DNA of 7,394 bases from Clostridiales bacterium (GCA_012514225.1 JAAZAQ010000359.1:1-7394); one strand, 5' to 3'; shown: positions 1 to 5,966, counted from the stretch's first letter. Numbers and translations: made by a program. The notes: a model not told the origin generated them from the letters alone.

Positions 1-285
1 ACCATCCCGCTGGCGGGCACCACGGTGCCCCACGCGACGACTGGCTACTTCGGCACCGGCAAGGTGGTCATCCTGCCGGCCCCCGAGGGCACGGGCGTCA
101 TCGCCGGCGGCGCGGCGCGCGCGGTGCTGGAGCTGGCCGGCGTCAAGGACATCCGCACCAAGTCCTTCGGCACCAGCAACCCCATCAACACCGTCAAGGC
201 GACCATCGAGGGGCTCAAGCTCCTCCGCTCCCCCGAGCAGGTGGCCAAGCTGCGCGGCAAGACCGTGGACGAGATCCTGGGCTGA
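1..285 (+). CDS. rpsE: 30S ribosomal protein S5, 3' part (5' end outside window)
   Basis: The reading frame is open from base 1 and ends at TGA 283-285, giving the last 94 residues of S5. The family is about 165 residues, so the N-terminal double-stranded-RNA-binding-like domain and the start lie upstream. What is visible is the C-terminal domain: a glycine-rich [20 protein letters not shown] stretch, then the conserved [24 protein letters not shown] and the terminal [11 protein letters not shown]5 is a small-subunit protein near the decoding site, where it contributes to translational accuracy and mRNA entry. The downstream neighbour rpmD begins 13 nt later, with its ribosome binding site directly after this stop codon. 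Nothing is broken or unusual in the visible part. The identification is secure from the motif series and from the standard S5-L30-L15-SecY order. Confidence 0.98.
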   Translation, partial: TIPLAGTTVPHATTGYFGTGKVVILPAPEGTGVIAGGAARAVLELAGVKDIRTKSFGTSNPINTVKATIEGLKLLRSPEQVAKLRGKTVDEILG

Positions 286-297
286 GGAGGCGCCAAG

Positions 298-480
298 ATG
301 AAACTGAAGATTACCCTGCTCAAGTCCCCCATCGCGCAGATGCCCAAGAACGTCCGCACGGTGGAGGCGCTGGGCCTCCGGAAAATCGGCCAGAGCGTGG
401 TCCGGGAGGACAACCCCTGCGTCCGCGGGCAGGTTTTCGCGGTCAAGCACATGCTCCGCGTCGAGGAAATCAACGACTGA
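298..480 (+). CDS. rpmD: 50S ribosomal protein L30
   Basis: This 60-residue protein has the usual length of short bacterial L30. It opens with [20 protein letters not shown], which matches the family pattern of a first beta strand followed by the K-S-x-I-x-x-x-x-x-x-x-x-T segment. The middle holds [17 protein letters not shown], the conserved L-G-L-R-K-I-x-x-x-V core, and the end is [11 protein letters not shown]30 is a peripheral large-subunit protein that binds 23S rRNA. The ATG at 298 is preceded by GGAGG at 286-290 with 7 nt of spacing, which fixes the start. It sits between rpsE and rplO in the canonical order and is presumably co-transcribed with both. No oddities were seen. Confidence 0.97.
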   Translation: MKLKITLLKSPIAQMPKNVRTVEALGLRKIGQSVVREDNPCVRGQVFAVKHMLRVEEIND

Positions 481-497
481 AACAGGAGGAGTCCCTC

Positions 498-938
498 ATG
501 AAATTGCATGATCTGAAACCCGCGCCGGGCTCGCAGACCAAGGCCAAGCGTCTGGGCCGCGGCATCGGCAGCGGGCTGGGCAAGACCTCCGGCAAGGGCC
601 ATAAGGGCGCCAAGGCGCGCTCCGGCGGCGGCAAGGCGCCCGGGTTCGAGGGCGGCCAGATGCCGCTGACCCGCCGCGTGCCCAAGAGCGGGTTCAAGAA
701 CCCCTTCCGCAAGGAATACGCCATTGTGAACGTCGGCAGCCTCGAGCAGTTCGAGGACGGCGCGGTCGTGACCGTCGAGCTGCTGCGCGCGGCTGGGCTG
801 GTCCGCGGGCTGAAGGACGGCGTCAAAATCCTGGGCACGGGCGAGCTGAGCCGCAAACTGACCGTCCAGGTCGACCGCTTCACCGGTTCCGCCAAGGAGA
901 AGATCGAAAAGGCCGGCGGCACAGCCGAGGAGGTCTGA
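498..938 (+). CDS. rplO: 50S ribosomal protein L15
   Basis: The protein has 146 residues, the normal length for bacterial L15. The N-terminus carries the diagnostic extended basic, glycine-rich tail: [12 protein letters not shown], then [20 protein letters not shown] (residues 18-37), followed by [23 protein letters not shown]. This tail threads into 23S rRNA in the known ribosome structures, and L15 acts late in large-subunit assembly. The C-terminal globular part includes [16 protein letters not shown] and ends KAGGTAEEV. The start ATG at 498 has AGGAGGA at 484-490, 7 nt upstream. The last codons contain GAGGAGGT (927-934), which doubles as the ribosome binding site of secY; secY begins only one base after this gene's stop, so the two are probably translationally coupled. 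Confidence 0.98.
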   Translation: MKLHDLKPAPGSQTKAKRLGRGIGSGLGKTSGKGHKGAKARSGGGKAPGFEGGQMPLTRRVPKSGFKNPFRKEYAIVNVGSLEQFEDGAVVTVELLRAAGLVRGLKDGVKILGTGELSRKLTVQVDRFTGSAKEKIEKAGGTAEEV

Positions 939-939
939 G

Positions 940-2238
940 ATGTGGGAAACGCTGCGCAACGCGTGGAAGGTGCCGGAGCTTAAGTCCAAGCTCCTCTACA
1001 CCTTCATGATGCTGCTGATTTTCCGCCTGGTGGGCGTCATCCCGGTGCCCGGCATCAACTCCGAGGTCGTGACCAAGCTGGCCGAGCAGTACGACATGCT
1101 GGGCCTGGTCAACATGATGACCGGCGGCAACTTCAGCCAGATGACCGTCATGGCCATGGGCATCACGCCCTACATCAACGCCAGCATCATCATCCAGCTG
1201 CTCACCATCGCCATCCCGGCGCTGGAGCGGCTGCAGAAGGAAGGCGGGGAAGAGGGCAAGGAGAAGATCAACAAGATCACCCGCTATTCCACCGTGGTGC
1301 TGGCCGCCATCCAGGCCGTGGGCATCATCGCGGCGCTGAACAACCAGACCGACCCGGTGACCGGGCTTCGGGTGCTGGACCCCGGCTACAACAACTTCTT
1401 CGGCCTGTTGACCATCGGCGTGGTCATGGCCGGCGGCACGGCGCTGTCGATGTGGATCGGCGAGCGCATCACCGCCAAGGGCATCGGCAACGGCATTTCC
1501 CTGCTGATTTTCGCCGGCATCATCAGCAACCTCTTCTCCGGCATCCTCACCGCCTTCACCGATGTGCTGGGCATCACCGCCTACGGCGGCACCGTGACCA
1601 GCTTCCTCATCCTGGTGCTCACCGCCCTGGTGGTCATCGTCGTGGTCACCTTCGTCGATTTGGGCGAGCGCCGCATCCCGGTGCAGTACGCCAAGCGCGT
1701 CGTGGGCCGCAAGATGTACGGCGGCCAGTCCACCCACATCCCCATGAAGGTGGTCTCCGTCGGCGTGCTGCCCCTGATTTTCGCCTATTCCTTCATGGCC
1801 TTCCCCGGCACCATCCTGGCGATGTTCGGCGACACTCCGGCCAGCCGCTGGTGGAACAACAACATGGGGCAGGGGCACTGGCTCAACCTGCTGGTGACGG
1901 CGCTGCTCATCGTCGCCTTCACCTACTTCTACGCCTCCATCTCCTTCAACCCCCAGGACATCGCCAAGAACATCCAGCAGCAGGGCGGCAACATCCCCGG
2001 CATCCGCTCCGGCGCCAACACCGTCTCCTACCTCTCCCGCATCTCCACCCGACTGACGCTGTTCGCGGCCATCTTCCTGGCGGCGCTGGCGACCCTGCCC
2101 ACCCTCCTGTCCGCCTGGCAAAACGTCCGCATCCCCTTCGCGGCGTCCTCCATGCTCATCGCGGTTTCCGTCGCGCTGGAGACCATGCGCCAGGTGGAGG
2201 CCCAGATGGTGATGCGCAACTACAAGGGCTTCCTGTAA
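940..2238 (+). CDS. secY: Protein translocase subunit SecY
   Basis: This is the 432-residue central channel of the Sec translocon in the cytoplasmic membrane; it works with SecE/SecG and the SecA motor or the ribosome. The length fits the family (about 420-445). Ten hydrophobic stretches can be read, roughly at residues 16-36, 68-92, 113-133, 150-172, 182-204, 218-240, 267-290, 313-333, 371-392 and 398-414. Conserved landmarks are the plug and second-helix region GGNFSQMTVMAMGITPYINA, the GERITAKGIGNGISLLIF segment (174-191), the cytoplasmic loop with RRIPVQYAKR (244-253) and the loop with NIPGIRSG (351-358). The latter two loops are the known SecA/ribosome contact regions. The start ATG at 940 uses GGAGG inside the end of rplO. 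Gene order L15-SecY-Adk is canonical. No damage was seen. Confidence 0.98.
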   Translation: MWETLRNAWKVPELKSKLLYTFMMLLIFRLVGVIPVPGINSEVVTKLAEQYDMLGLVNMMTGGNFSQMTVMAMGITPYINASIIIQLLTIAIPALERLQKEGGEEGKEKINKITRYSTVVLAAIQAVGIIAALNNQTDPVTGLRVLDPGYNNFFGLLTIGVVMAGGTALSMWIGERITAKGIGNGISLLIFAGIISNLFSGILTAFTDVLGITAYGGTVTSFLILVLTALVVIVVVTFVDLGERRIPVQYAKRVVGRKMYGGQSTHIPMKVVSVGVLPLIFAYSFMAFPGTILAMFGDTPASRWWNNNMGQGHWLNLLVTALLIVAFTYFYASISFNPQDIAKNIQQQGGNIPGIRSGANTVSYLSRISTRLTLFAAIFLAALATLPTLLSAWQNVRIPFAASSMLIAVSVALETMRQVEAQMVMRNYKGFL

Positions 2239-2257
2239 GCCCGGAAGGGGGTTTGAG

Positions 2258-2887
2258 GTGAACCTGATCTTCCTGGGCCCCCCCGGCGCCGGCAAGGGAA
2301 CCCACGCCGGCATGCTGCGCGAGGAAATCGGCATCCCGCAGGTTTCCACCGGCGACATGCTGCGGGAGAACATCCGCGAGGGCACGGAGCTGGGGCTTAA
2401 GGCCAAGCGCTTCATCGACGCGGGCGAGCTGGTGCCCGACGAGGTGGTCATCGGCATGGTGAGGGAGCGCCTCTCCCAGCCCGACTGCGCGAAAGGCTAC
2501 GTGCTGGACGGCTTCCCGCGCACCGTGCCCCAGGCCGAAGCGCTGTCCCGCTTCGCCGACATCGACAAGGTCGTCAACCTTGTCGTCGGCGAGGATATCA
2601 TCCTGGGGCACCTGTCCGGCCGGCGCGTCTGCGCCGACTGCCGCGGCACCTTCCACACCCGCAGGCTCAGGGACGACAAGGTGTGCCCGGACTGCGGGGG
2701 CAGGCTCATCCAGCGGGAGGACGACAAGCCGGAGACCATCAAAAACCGCCTGGCGGTGTACCGCCGCCAGACCGAGCCGCTGATTTCCTTCTACCGCGAA
2801 AACGGCTTGCTGACGGACGTCCCCCTCCAGGGGGAGCTGGCGTCCGACCATGCGGTCCTCCGCGAGGCGCTGGGCCTGGAAGCGTGA
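2258..2887 (+). CDS. adk: Adenylate kinase, zinc-lid type
   Basis: The cytosolic enzyme interconverts ATP + AMP and 2 ADP. The 209-residue protein starts MNLIFLGPPGAGKGT, whose P-loop (residues 7-15) fixes the GTG start at 2258. The motif would be truncated by any later start, and AAGGGGG at 2245-2251 lies 6 nt upstream. Other motifs are STGDMLRENI (AMP site, R36), YVLDGFPRT (81-89, with D84 and R88) and GRRVC opening the lid (R123). The lid carries four cysteines, C125, C128, C143 and C146, in a CxxC-14-CxxC arrangement. This marks the structural zinc-binding long form common in Gram-positive bacteria. The region between the cysteine pairs is about two residues shorter than I recall for Bacillus. 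The end DDKPETIKNRL...Y..QTEPLISFY is typical. The stop overlaps the map start by 4 nt (GTGA). Confidence 0.97.
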   Translation: MNLIFLGPPGAGKGTHAGMLREEIGIPQVSTGDMLRENIREGTELGLKAKRFIDAGELVPDEVVIGMVRERLSQPDCAKGYVLDGFPRTVPQAEALSRFADIDKVVNLVVGEDIILGHLSGRRVCADCRGTFHTRRLRDDKVCPDCGGRLIQREDDKPETIKNRLAVYRRQTEPLISFYRENGLLTDVPLQGELASDHAVLREALGLEA

Positions 2888-3660
2888 TTTCCGTTAAAAG
2901 CGCGGCGCAGCTCGACAAGATGCGCGCCGCCGGCGCCCTGCTCTACGACGTGCTGCAGCGCATCCGGGAGGTCATCCGCCCGGGGGAGACCACGGCTGCC
3001 ATCGACGCCTTCGCGGAGGAAATCATCCGCCGCGGCGGCGCGACCCCCTCCTTCCTCCACTACCGGGGCTACCCCGCCTCCATCTGCGCGAGCGTGGACG
3101 ACGTGGTGGTCCACGGCATCCCCACCGACCGCGAGGCGCTGTGCGAGGGCAGCATCCTCAGCGTGGACTGCGGGCTCGTCCTGGACGGCTGGCAGGCGGA
3201 CAGCGCCTTCACCGTCGGCGTCGGGGACGTCGCGCCGGAACTGAACCGGCTCATCCAGGTGACCGAGCGGTGCTTTTTCGAAGGCGCGCGCGCGGCGCGC
3301 CAGGGGCAGCGCGTGGGGGACATCGGCCACGCGGTGCAGCGGCTGGCGGAGGAAAACGGTTACGGCGTCATCCGCGACCTGACCGGGCACGGCATCGGGC
3401 GCGCGATGCACGAGGACCCCGCCGTCCCCAACTTCGGGGAGCCGGGCCGCGGCGCGCGGCTGAAGGCCGGCATGACCCTGGCGGTGGAGCCGATGATTTC
3501 GATGGGCGGCTGGCAGGTGCGCGAGGAGGAGGACGGCTGGACCATCCGGACCCTGGACCGCTCGCCCTGCGCGCACTACGAGCACACCATTGCGCTGCGC
3601 GCGGAAGGGCCGCCTGAAATCCTGACCCTGCCGGGCTTTGTCTGGGAGGATGGTCCGTGA
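2884..3660 (+). CDS. map: Type I methionine aminopeptidase
   Basis: This enzyme removes the N-terminal methionine from nascent proteins at the ribosome exit. The GTG at 2884, inside the adk stop (GTGA), gives MISVKSAAQLDKMRAAG, which matches the family N-terminus (MI-x-x-K-S-x-x-E-x-x-x-M-R-x-A-G). A longer in-frame open stretch upstream only reads adk in the wrong frame. From that start the protein is 258 residues, the compact type Ia size with no zinc-finger extension. All five metal ligands are present: D95 (SVDCG), D106 (QADSAFT), H169 (TGHGIGR), E202 (AVEPM) and E233 (HYEHT). Each is exactly two less than the E. coli numbering. H78 and H176 match the substrate-site histidines. No strong Shine-Dalgarno was found, so translation probably depends on coupling to adk. 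The stop overlaps the next gene by GTGA. Confidence 0.96.
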   Translation: MISVKSAAQLDKMRAAGALLYDVLQRIREVIRPGETTAAIDAFAEEIIRRGGATPSFLHYRGYPASICASVDDVVVHGIPTDREALCEGSILSVDCGLVLDGWQADSAFTVGVGDVAPELNRLIQVTERCFFEGARAARQGQRVGDIGHAVQRLAEENGYGVIRDLTGHGIGRAMHEDPAVPNFGEPGRGARLKAGMTLAVEPMISMGGWQVREEEDGWTIRTLDRSPCAHYEHTIALRAEGPPEILTLPGFVWEDGP

Positions 3661-3944
3661 AGGCGCCCCTCAAAAGCGGAATCGCCGCGATATCGCGCGC
3701 GGGGCGTGACAAGGGCAGGGTTTATGTGGTACTATGCGAGTTGGACGCTGATTTTGTAACGGTCTGCGACGGTAGGCTCCGGCCGCTGGAACGCCCCAAG
3801 AAAAAGCGCCGGAAACACCTGCTCTCCATGCACCACGAGATGGCATCCCTTCCCGGACCGACGACCCCTGCAGCCCAGGGCAACCATGAAATCCGCAAGT
3901 TCCTGGAAAGCCTGAACGACCCTGATCCCCATGACCCGGCCTGA
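3657..3944 (+). CDS. KOW-domain RNA-binding protein (L14e-like) between map and infA
   Basis: This small basic protein has 95 residues. The N-terminal half looks like the KOW/SH3-like fold of eukaryotic/archaeal L14e-type proteins: [27 protein letters not shown] (residues 13-39), then [14 protein letters not shown] (42-55). The AGRDKG turn and the RPKKK...HL motif strongly resemble the small protein encoded at the same place, between map and infA, in Bacillus and many Clostridia (ybzG in B. subtilis). Its exact role is not established; the fold and location suggest rRNA or ribosome binding. The GTG start at 3657 overlaps the map stop (GTGA) and has GGGAGGA at 3644-3650, 6 nt upstream. Codons 22-34 contain an unusual run of A/T-ending codons (GTT TAT, GTA CTA, TTG, TTT GTA) for this GC-rich window. 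The C-terminal tail (residues 60-95) is not recognisable to me. Confidence 0.85.
   Translation: MKAPLKSGIAAISRAGRDKGRVYVVLCELDADFVTVCDGRLRPLERPKKKRRKHLLSMHHEMASLPGPTTPAAQGNHEIRKFLESLNDPDPHDPA
3706..3735 (+). promoter_or_regulatory. Candidate sigma-70/sigma-A-type promoter inside the KOW gene, reading towards infA
   Basis: GTGACA at 3706-3711 (5 of 6 matches to TTGACA) is separated by 18 nt from TACTAT at 3730-3735 (4 of 6 matches to TATAAT). A TGg at 3727-3729 adds an extended -10 element. The site falls in an AT-rich patch with atypical codons. A promoter here would feed infA, rpmJ and the alpha-type genes independently of the upstream operon. It is a pattern match only; one such match can arise by chance in several kilobases. 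Confidence 0.3.
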
Positions 3945-3950
3945 AGGAGG
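3944..3950 (+). promoter_or_regulatory. Ribosome binding site that decides the TTG start of infA
   Basis: AAGGAGG at 3944-3950 begins on the last base of the KOW stop codon and lies 5 nt before the TTG at 3956. In the infA frame there is no ATG or GTG between the upstream stop (TGA 3932-3934) and that TTG. The only other candidate is CTG at 3941, which would lie before this site. The TTG is therefore the start. Confidence 0.85.
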
Positions 3951-3955
3951 CTTGT

Positions 3956-4177
3956 TTGTCCAAAAGCGACGTCATTGAAATCGAAGGCAAGGTGGTCGAA
4001 GCCCTGCCCAACGCCATGTTCTCCGTCGAGCTGCCCAACGGGCACCGCATCATGGCGCACATCTCCGGCAAGATGCGCATGAACTTCATCCGCATCTACC
4101 CGGGGGACAAGGTGACCATCGAGCTGTCCCCCTACGACCTGACCCGCGGCCGCATCACGTGGCGCAGCAAGAACTAA
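3956..4177 (+). CDS. infA: Translation initiation factor IF-1
   Basis: IF-1 is a 73-residue single OB-fold protein that binds the A site of the 30S subunit during initiation and helps IF-2 and IF-3. The sequence is almost textbook: [20 protein letters not shown] (residues 5-24), then [20 protein letters not shown] (28-47), [21 protein letters not shown] (50-70). Length matches the family (71-73). The start is a TTG, preceded by a strong AAGGAGG 5 nt away, and it yields the expected MSKSDVIE beginning. A TTG start on an initiation factor gene is of note because weak starts can make a gene sensitive to initiation-factor levels; that consequence is inference. The gene follows the KOW gene by 11 nt and precedes rpmJ by 28 nt, as in other Bacillota. 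Confidence 0.97.
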   Translation: MSKSDVIEIEGKVVEALPNAMFSVELPNGHRIMAHISGKMRMNFIRIYPGDKVTIELSPYDLTRGRITWRSKN

Positions 4178-4205
4178 ATCCCAAACCCAAGGAGGAGGTT
4201 GCCCC

Positions 4206-4319
4206 ATGAAAGTCCGTCCCTCTGTGAAGACCATCTGCGAGAAATGCAAGATTATCAAGCGCAAGGGCCACGTGATGGTCATCTGCGAAAACCCCAAGCA
4301 CAAGCAGAAGCAGGGCTGA
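4206..4319 (+). CDS. rpmJ: 50S ribosomal protein L36, zinc-binding form
   Basis: The 37-residue protein reads [20 protein letters not shown] followed by [17 protein letters not shown]. This is the complete, canonical L36, the smallest bacterial ribosomal protein, which binds 23S rRNA in the large subunit. The zinc ribbon ligands C11, C14, C27 and H32 are all present, marking the C+ zinc-containing form rather than the zinc-independent paralogue made under zinc limitation in some bacteria. The ATG at 4206 has the strong ribosome binding site GGAGGAGG at 4191-4198, 7 nt upstream. Location between infA and rpsM is canonical. Its stop is followed by an unusually long gap before rpsM. Confidence 0.98.
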   Translation: MKVRPSVKTICEKCKIIKRKGHVMVICENPKHKQKQG

Positions 4320-4358
4320 GGGGTTCCTCTTCGGCATGGCCTGCCGTCCGGGCGGCTG

Positions 4359-4376
4359 CCCGGGGGTGACCCCGGG
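4359..4376 (+). promoter_or_regulatory. RNA hairpin with GTGA (GNRA) tetraloop
   Basis: The arms CCCGGGG (4359-4365) and CCCCGGG (4370-4376) are perfectly complementary over 7 bp and enclose GTGA. The loop is of the stable GNRA class when read on the plus (mRNA) strand; on the other strand it would be TCAC. There is no T-run after it, so it does not look like an intrinsic terminator. Confidence 0.65.
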
Positions 4377-4396
4377 ACCGGAAGGCTCCATCATAT

Positions 4397-4416
4397 CGCC
4401 GGGCGAAAGCCCGGCG
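4397..4416 (+). promoter_or_regulatory. RNA hairpin with GAAA (GNRA) tetraloop
   Basis: The arms CGCCGGGC (4397-4404) and GCCCGGCG (4409-4416) form a perfect 8-bp stem closed by a C-G pair around GAAA, a very stable tetraloop. The downstream bases (CTCCCAGCG) are not a T-run, so rho-independent termination is unlikely. It ends 23 nt before the rpsM ribosome binding site and could be a protein- or RNA-docking element, an mRNA end barrier, or one arm of a dispersed repeat. Confidence 0.7.
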
Positions 4417-4456
4417 CTCCCAGCGACAAGCAGAAATTTGGAGGTGTTCCCAGCAC

Positions 4457-4837
4457 ATGGCACGTATTGCGGGCGTTGATTTGCCCAAAGACAAGCGCAT
4501 CGAAGCCGGCCTGACGTATATCTTCGGCATCGGGCTGACCACCAGCCAGAAAATCCTGGCGGAGACCGAGATCAACCCGGATACCCGGGTGCGCGACCTG
4601 TCCGAGAACGACATCAGCAAGCTGCGTGAGTACATCGAGCACCACGTCAAGGTCGAGGGCGACCTGCGGCGCGAGGTTTCGATGGATATCAAGCGGCTGG
4701 TTGAAATCGGCTCCTACCGCGGCATCCGCCACCGCCGCAGCCTGCCCGTGCGCGGCCAGAACACCAAGCAGAACGCGCGCACCCGCAAGGGGCCCAAGCG
4801 CCAGGTCACCGGCAAGAAAAAAGCCGCCACCAAGTAA
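4457..4837 (+). CDS. rpsM: 30S ribosomal protein S13
   Basis: S13 is a 126-residue head protein of the small subunit that contacts the P-site tRNA and bridges to the large subunit. The sequence starts [20 protein letters not shown], then [14 protein letters not shown] (the helix-two-turn-helix region). It continues with [20 protein letters not shown] and the signature [20 protein letters not shown] (91-110), and ends in a basic lysine-rich tail (114-126) of the kind that reaches towards tRNA. Length is normal. The ATG at 4457 has GGAGGTG at 4440-4446, with a rather long spacing of 10 nt. It begins the alpha-type group (S13-S11-S4-alpha-L17) and is preceded by the structured gap, so it would be the first gene affected by any leader control there. 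Confidence 0.98.
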   Translation: MARIAGVDLPKDKRIEAGLTYIFGIGLTTSQKILAETEINPDTRVRDLSENDISKLREYIEHHVKVEGDLRREVSMDIKRLVEIGSYRGIRHRRSLPVRGQNTKQNARTRKGPKRQVTGKKKAATK

Positions 4838-4850
4838 GGGCGGACAGACA

Positions 4851-4863
4851 GGCTGAAACAGCC
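4851..4863 (+). promoter_or_regulatory. Small hairpin just upstream of the rpsK ribosome binding site
   Basis: GGCTG (4851-4855) and CAGCC (4859-4863) form a perfect 5-bp inverted repeat around AAA, two bases before the rpsK ribosome binding site CGGAGGA. It is not followed by a T-run. It may influence rpsK initiation or be incidental. Confidence 0.35.
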
Positions 4864-4876
4864 GCGGAGGATTTAA

Positions 4877-5275
4877 ATGGCAAAGGCCACGCTCAAGAAG
4901 GTATCCCGCAAGCGCCGCGAGAAGAAGCTCATCGAACGCGGCGTGGTGCATATCCAGTCGTCCTTCAACAACACCATCGTCACCATCACCGACACCCAGG
5001 GCAACGCGATTTCCTGGGCGTCTTCCGGCGGCATGGGCTTCAGGGGCAACAAGAAGTCCACGCCTTTCGCGGCTCAGATGGCCGCCGAGACGGCCGCCAA
5101 GGCCGCCGCGGAGTTCGGTCTGCGCACCGTGGACGTGCTGGTCAAGGGCCCGGGCTCCGGGCGCGAGGCCGCCATCCGCTCCCTGCAGACCGCCGGGCTG
5201 GAAGTCACCATGATCAAGGACGTGACCCCCATCCCGCACAACGGCTGCCGCCCGCCCAAGCGCAGAAGAGTATAA
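4877..5275 (+). CDS. rpsK: 30S ribosomal protein S11
   Basis: S11 is a 132-residue platform protein of the small subunit, near the mRNA exit and E site. After a basic N-terminal arm (residues 7-17) the conserved core is plain: [20 protein letters not shown] (22-41), then [56 protein letters not shown] (89-108) and the C-terminal [15 protein letters not shown]. The Asn122-Gly123 pair is the position where E. coli S11 is known to form isoaspartate. The ATG at 4877 has GGAGG at 4866-4870, 6 nt upstream. Gene length and location between rpsM and rpsD are canonical, and nothing is unusual. Confidence 0.98.
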   Translation: MAKATLKKVSRKRREKKLIERGVVHIQSSFNNTIVTITDTQGNAISWASSGGMGFRGNKKSTPFAAQMAAETAAKAAAEFGLRTVDVLVKGPGSGREAAIRSLQTAGLEVTMIKDVTPIPHNGCRPPKRRRV

Positions 5276-5294
5276 GTAAGGAGAATCCCAGAAG

Positions 5295-5921
5295 ATGGCA
5301 AGGAATACCGGCTCTGTATGCCGCATGTGCCGTCGCGAGGGCACCAAGCTCTTTCTGAAGGGCGAAAAGTGCTTCTCGCAGAAATGCGCCCTGACGAAGC
5401 GCCCCACCCCTCCCGGCCAGCACGGCCAGGCCCGCCAGCGCAAGATGAGCGAGTACGGCACCCAGCTGCGCGAGAAGCAGAAGGCCCGCCGCGCCTACGG
5501 CATGCTGGAAACCCAGTTCCACCGCACCTATGAGAAAGCCCTGAACATGAAGGGCGTTTCCGGCGAGAACCTGCTGCAGCTGCTGGAGCGCCGGCTGGAC
5601 AACGTCGTCTACCGCGCCGGCCTCGCTGCCTCCCGCGCCCAGGCGCGCCAGCTGGTCAACCACGGGCATTTTCTCGTCAACGGAACGCGGGTGGACATCC
5701 CCTCCTACACCGTCAAGCAGGGTGACGTCATCACCGTGGGCGCCGCCAGCAAGGAGATGGACCTGTTCAAGGCCGCCCGCGAAGGCAACGCGCGCATCAT
5801 GCCCAAGTGGCTCAACTGCGTCCACGACGAGCTGAAGGCCACGGTGGAAAGCCTGCCCGCGCGCAGCGACGTCGACTTCGCCCTGCAGGAAAACATGATC
5901 ATCGAGTACTACTCCCGCTGA
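5295..5921 (+). CDS. rpsD: 30S ribosomal protein S4, zinc-type N-terminus
   Basis: S4 is a 208-residue primary 16S rRNA binder that nucleates assembly of the 30S body and, in several bacteria, represses its own operon. The N-terminus has C9 and C12 (VCRMC) and C26 and C31 (KCFSQKC), a four-cysteine arrangement suggesting the zinc-binding form. Next come [12 protein letters not shown] (36-47) and [18 protein letters not shown]. The S4 RNA-binding domain runs from about 97 to 160, with [14 protein letters not shown] (96-109), [18 protein letters not shown] and [12 protein letters not shown]. The C-terminus EYYSR is typical. The ATG at 5295 has AAGGAGA at 5278-5284. Position inside the alpha group, between rpsK and rpoA, matches Clostridia and E. 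coli rather than the detached rpsD of Bacillus. If a leader acts on this group, S4 is the natural candidate regulator. Confidence 0.98.
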   Translation: MARNTGSVCRMCRREGTKLFLKGEKCFSQKCALTKRPTPPGQHGQARQRKMSEYGTQLREKQKARRAYGMLETQFHRTYEKALNMKGVSGENLLQLLERRLDNVVYRAGLAASRAQARQLVNHGHFLVNGTRVDIPSYTVKQGDVITVGAASKEMDLFKAAREGNARIMPKWLNCVHDELKATVESLPARSDVDFALQENMIIEYYSR

Positions 5922-5966
5922 CCTGTCCCGTTCCGACCACTTCACATTGAACAGGAGGGTAAGCGC

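Larger units (their letters stand above)
4300..4435 (+). repeat. 10-nt direct repeat flanking the rpmJ-rpsM gap
   Basis: ACAAGCAGAA occurs at 4300-4309, in the HKQK codons at the end of rpmJ, and again at 4426-4435, just before the rpsM ribosome binding site. The copies are 126 nt apart and bracket both gap hairpins. This could be a footprint of a segmental duplication or insertion, or chance similarity involving lysine/glutamine codons. Confidence 0.4.
4320..4456 (+). other. 137-nt structured rpmJ-rpsM intergenic region
   Basis: This is the longest non-coding stretch in the window; the other gaps are 1-45 nt. It contains no convincing short ORF. It is very GC-rich from about 4341 to 4416 and holds two perfect hairpins (4359-4376 and 4397-4416), a third helix competing with the first (4348-4363) and a small 4-bp stem over the rpmJ stop (4318-4329). 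A relatively AT-rich end follows, with the rpsM ribosome binding site GGAGGTG at 4440-4446. It sits exactly where the alpha-operon leader lies in E. coli, where S4 represses translation. It could be a cis-acting leader, an mRNA-processing/stability element, or a REP-like genomic repeat. The sequence alone does not decide between these. Confidence 0.7.

Noticed and set aside
1452..2261. Plus-strand open frame inside secY in another frame
   Set aside because: The translation is an arginine/histidine/proline-rich out-of-frame reading of secY, without recognisable domains.
880..2457. Long open frame on the minus strand opposite secY and adk (525 codons)
   Set aside because: It is a GC-driven shadow: its translation is low-complexity, rich in H, D, G, A and Q, matches no family I recognise, and lies fully opposite well-conserved genes.
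2683..2883. Upstream extension of map in the same frame to an earlier ATG
   Set aside because: The extension merely reads adk out of frame; the GTG at 2884 gives the family N-terminus MISVKS and metal ligands offset by exactly two from E. coli.
4366..4394. Possible promoter GTGACC-17 nt-CATCAT in the rpmJ-rpsM gap
   Set aside because: Each hexamer matches only 4 of 6 consensus positions, and the -35 part lies inside a perfect hairpin. Too weak to call.
4397..4430. Rho-independent terminator at the GAAA hairpin
   Set aside because: The stem is strong, but CTCCCAGCGACAAG follows instead of a T-run, and essential alpha-type genes continue 41 nt downstream.
4155..4463. Minus-strand open frame of 102 codons covering the rpmJ-rpsM gap
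   Set aside because: It spans rpmJ and the hairpins in antisense, has no recognisable domain and reads directly through the palindromes. It is best explained by GC-rich composition.
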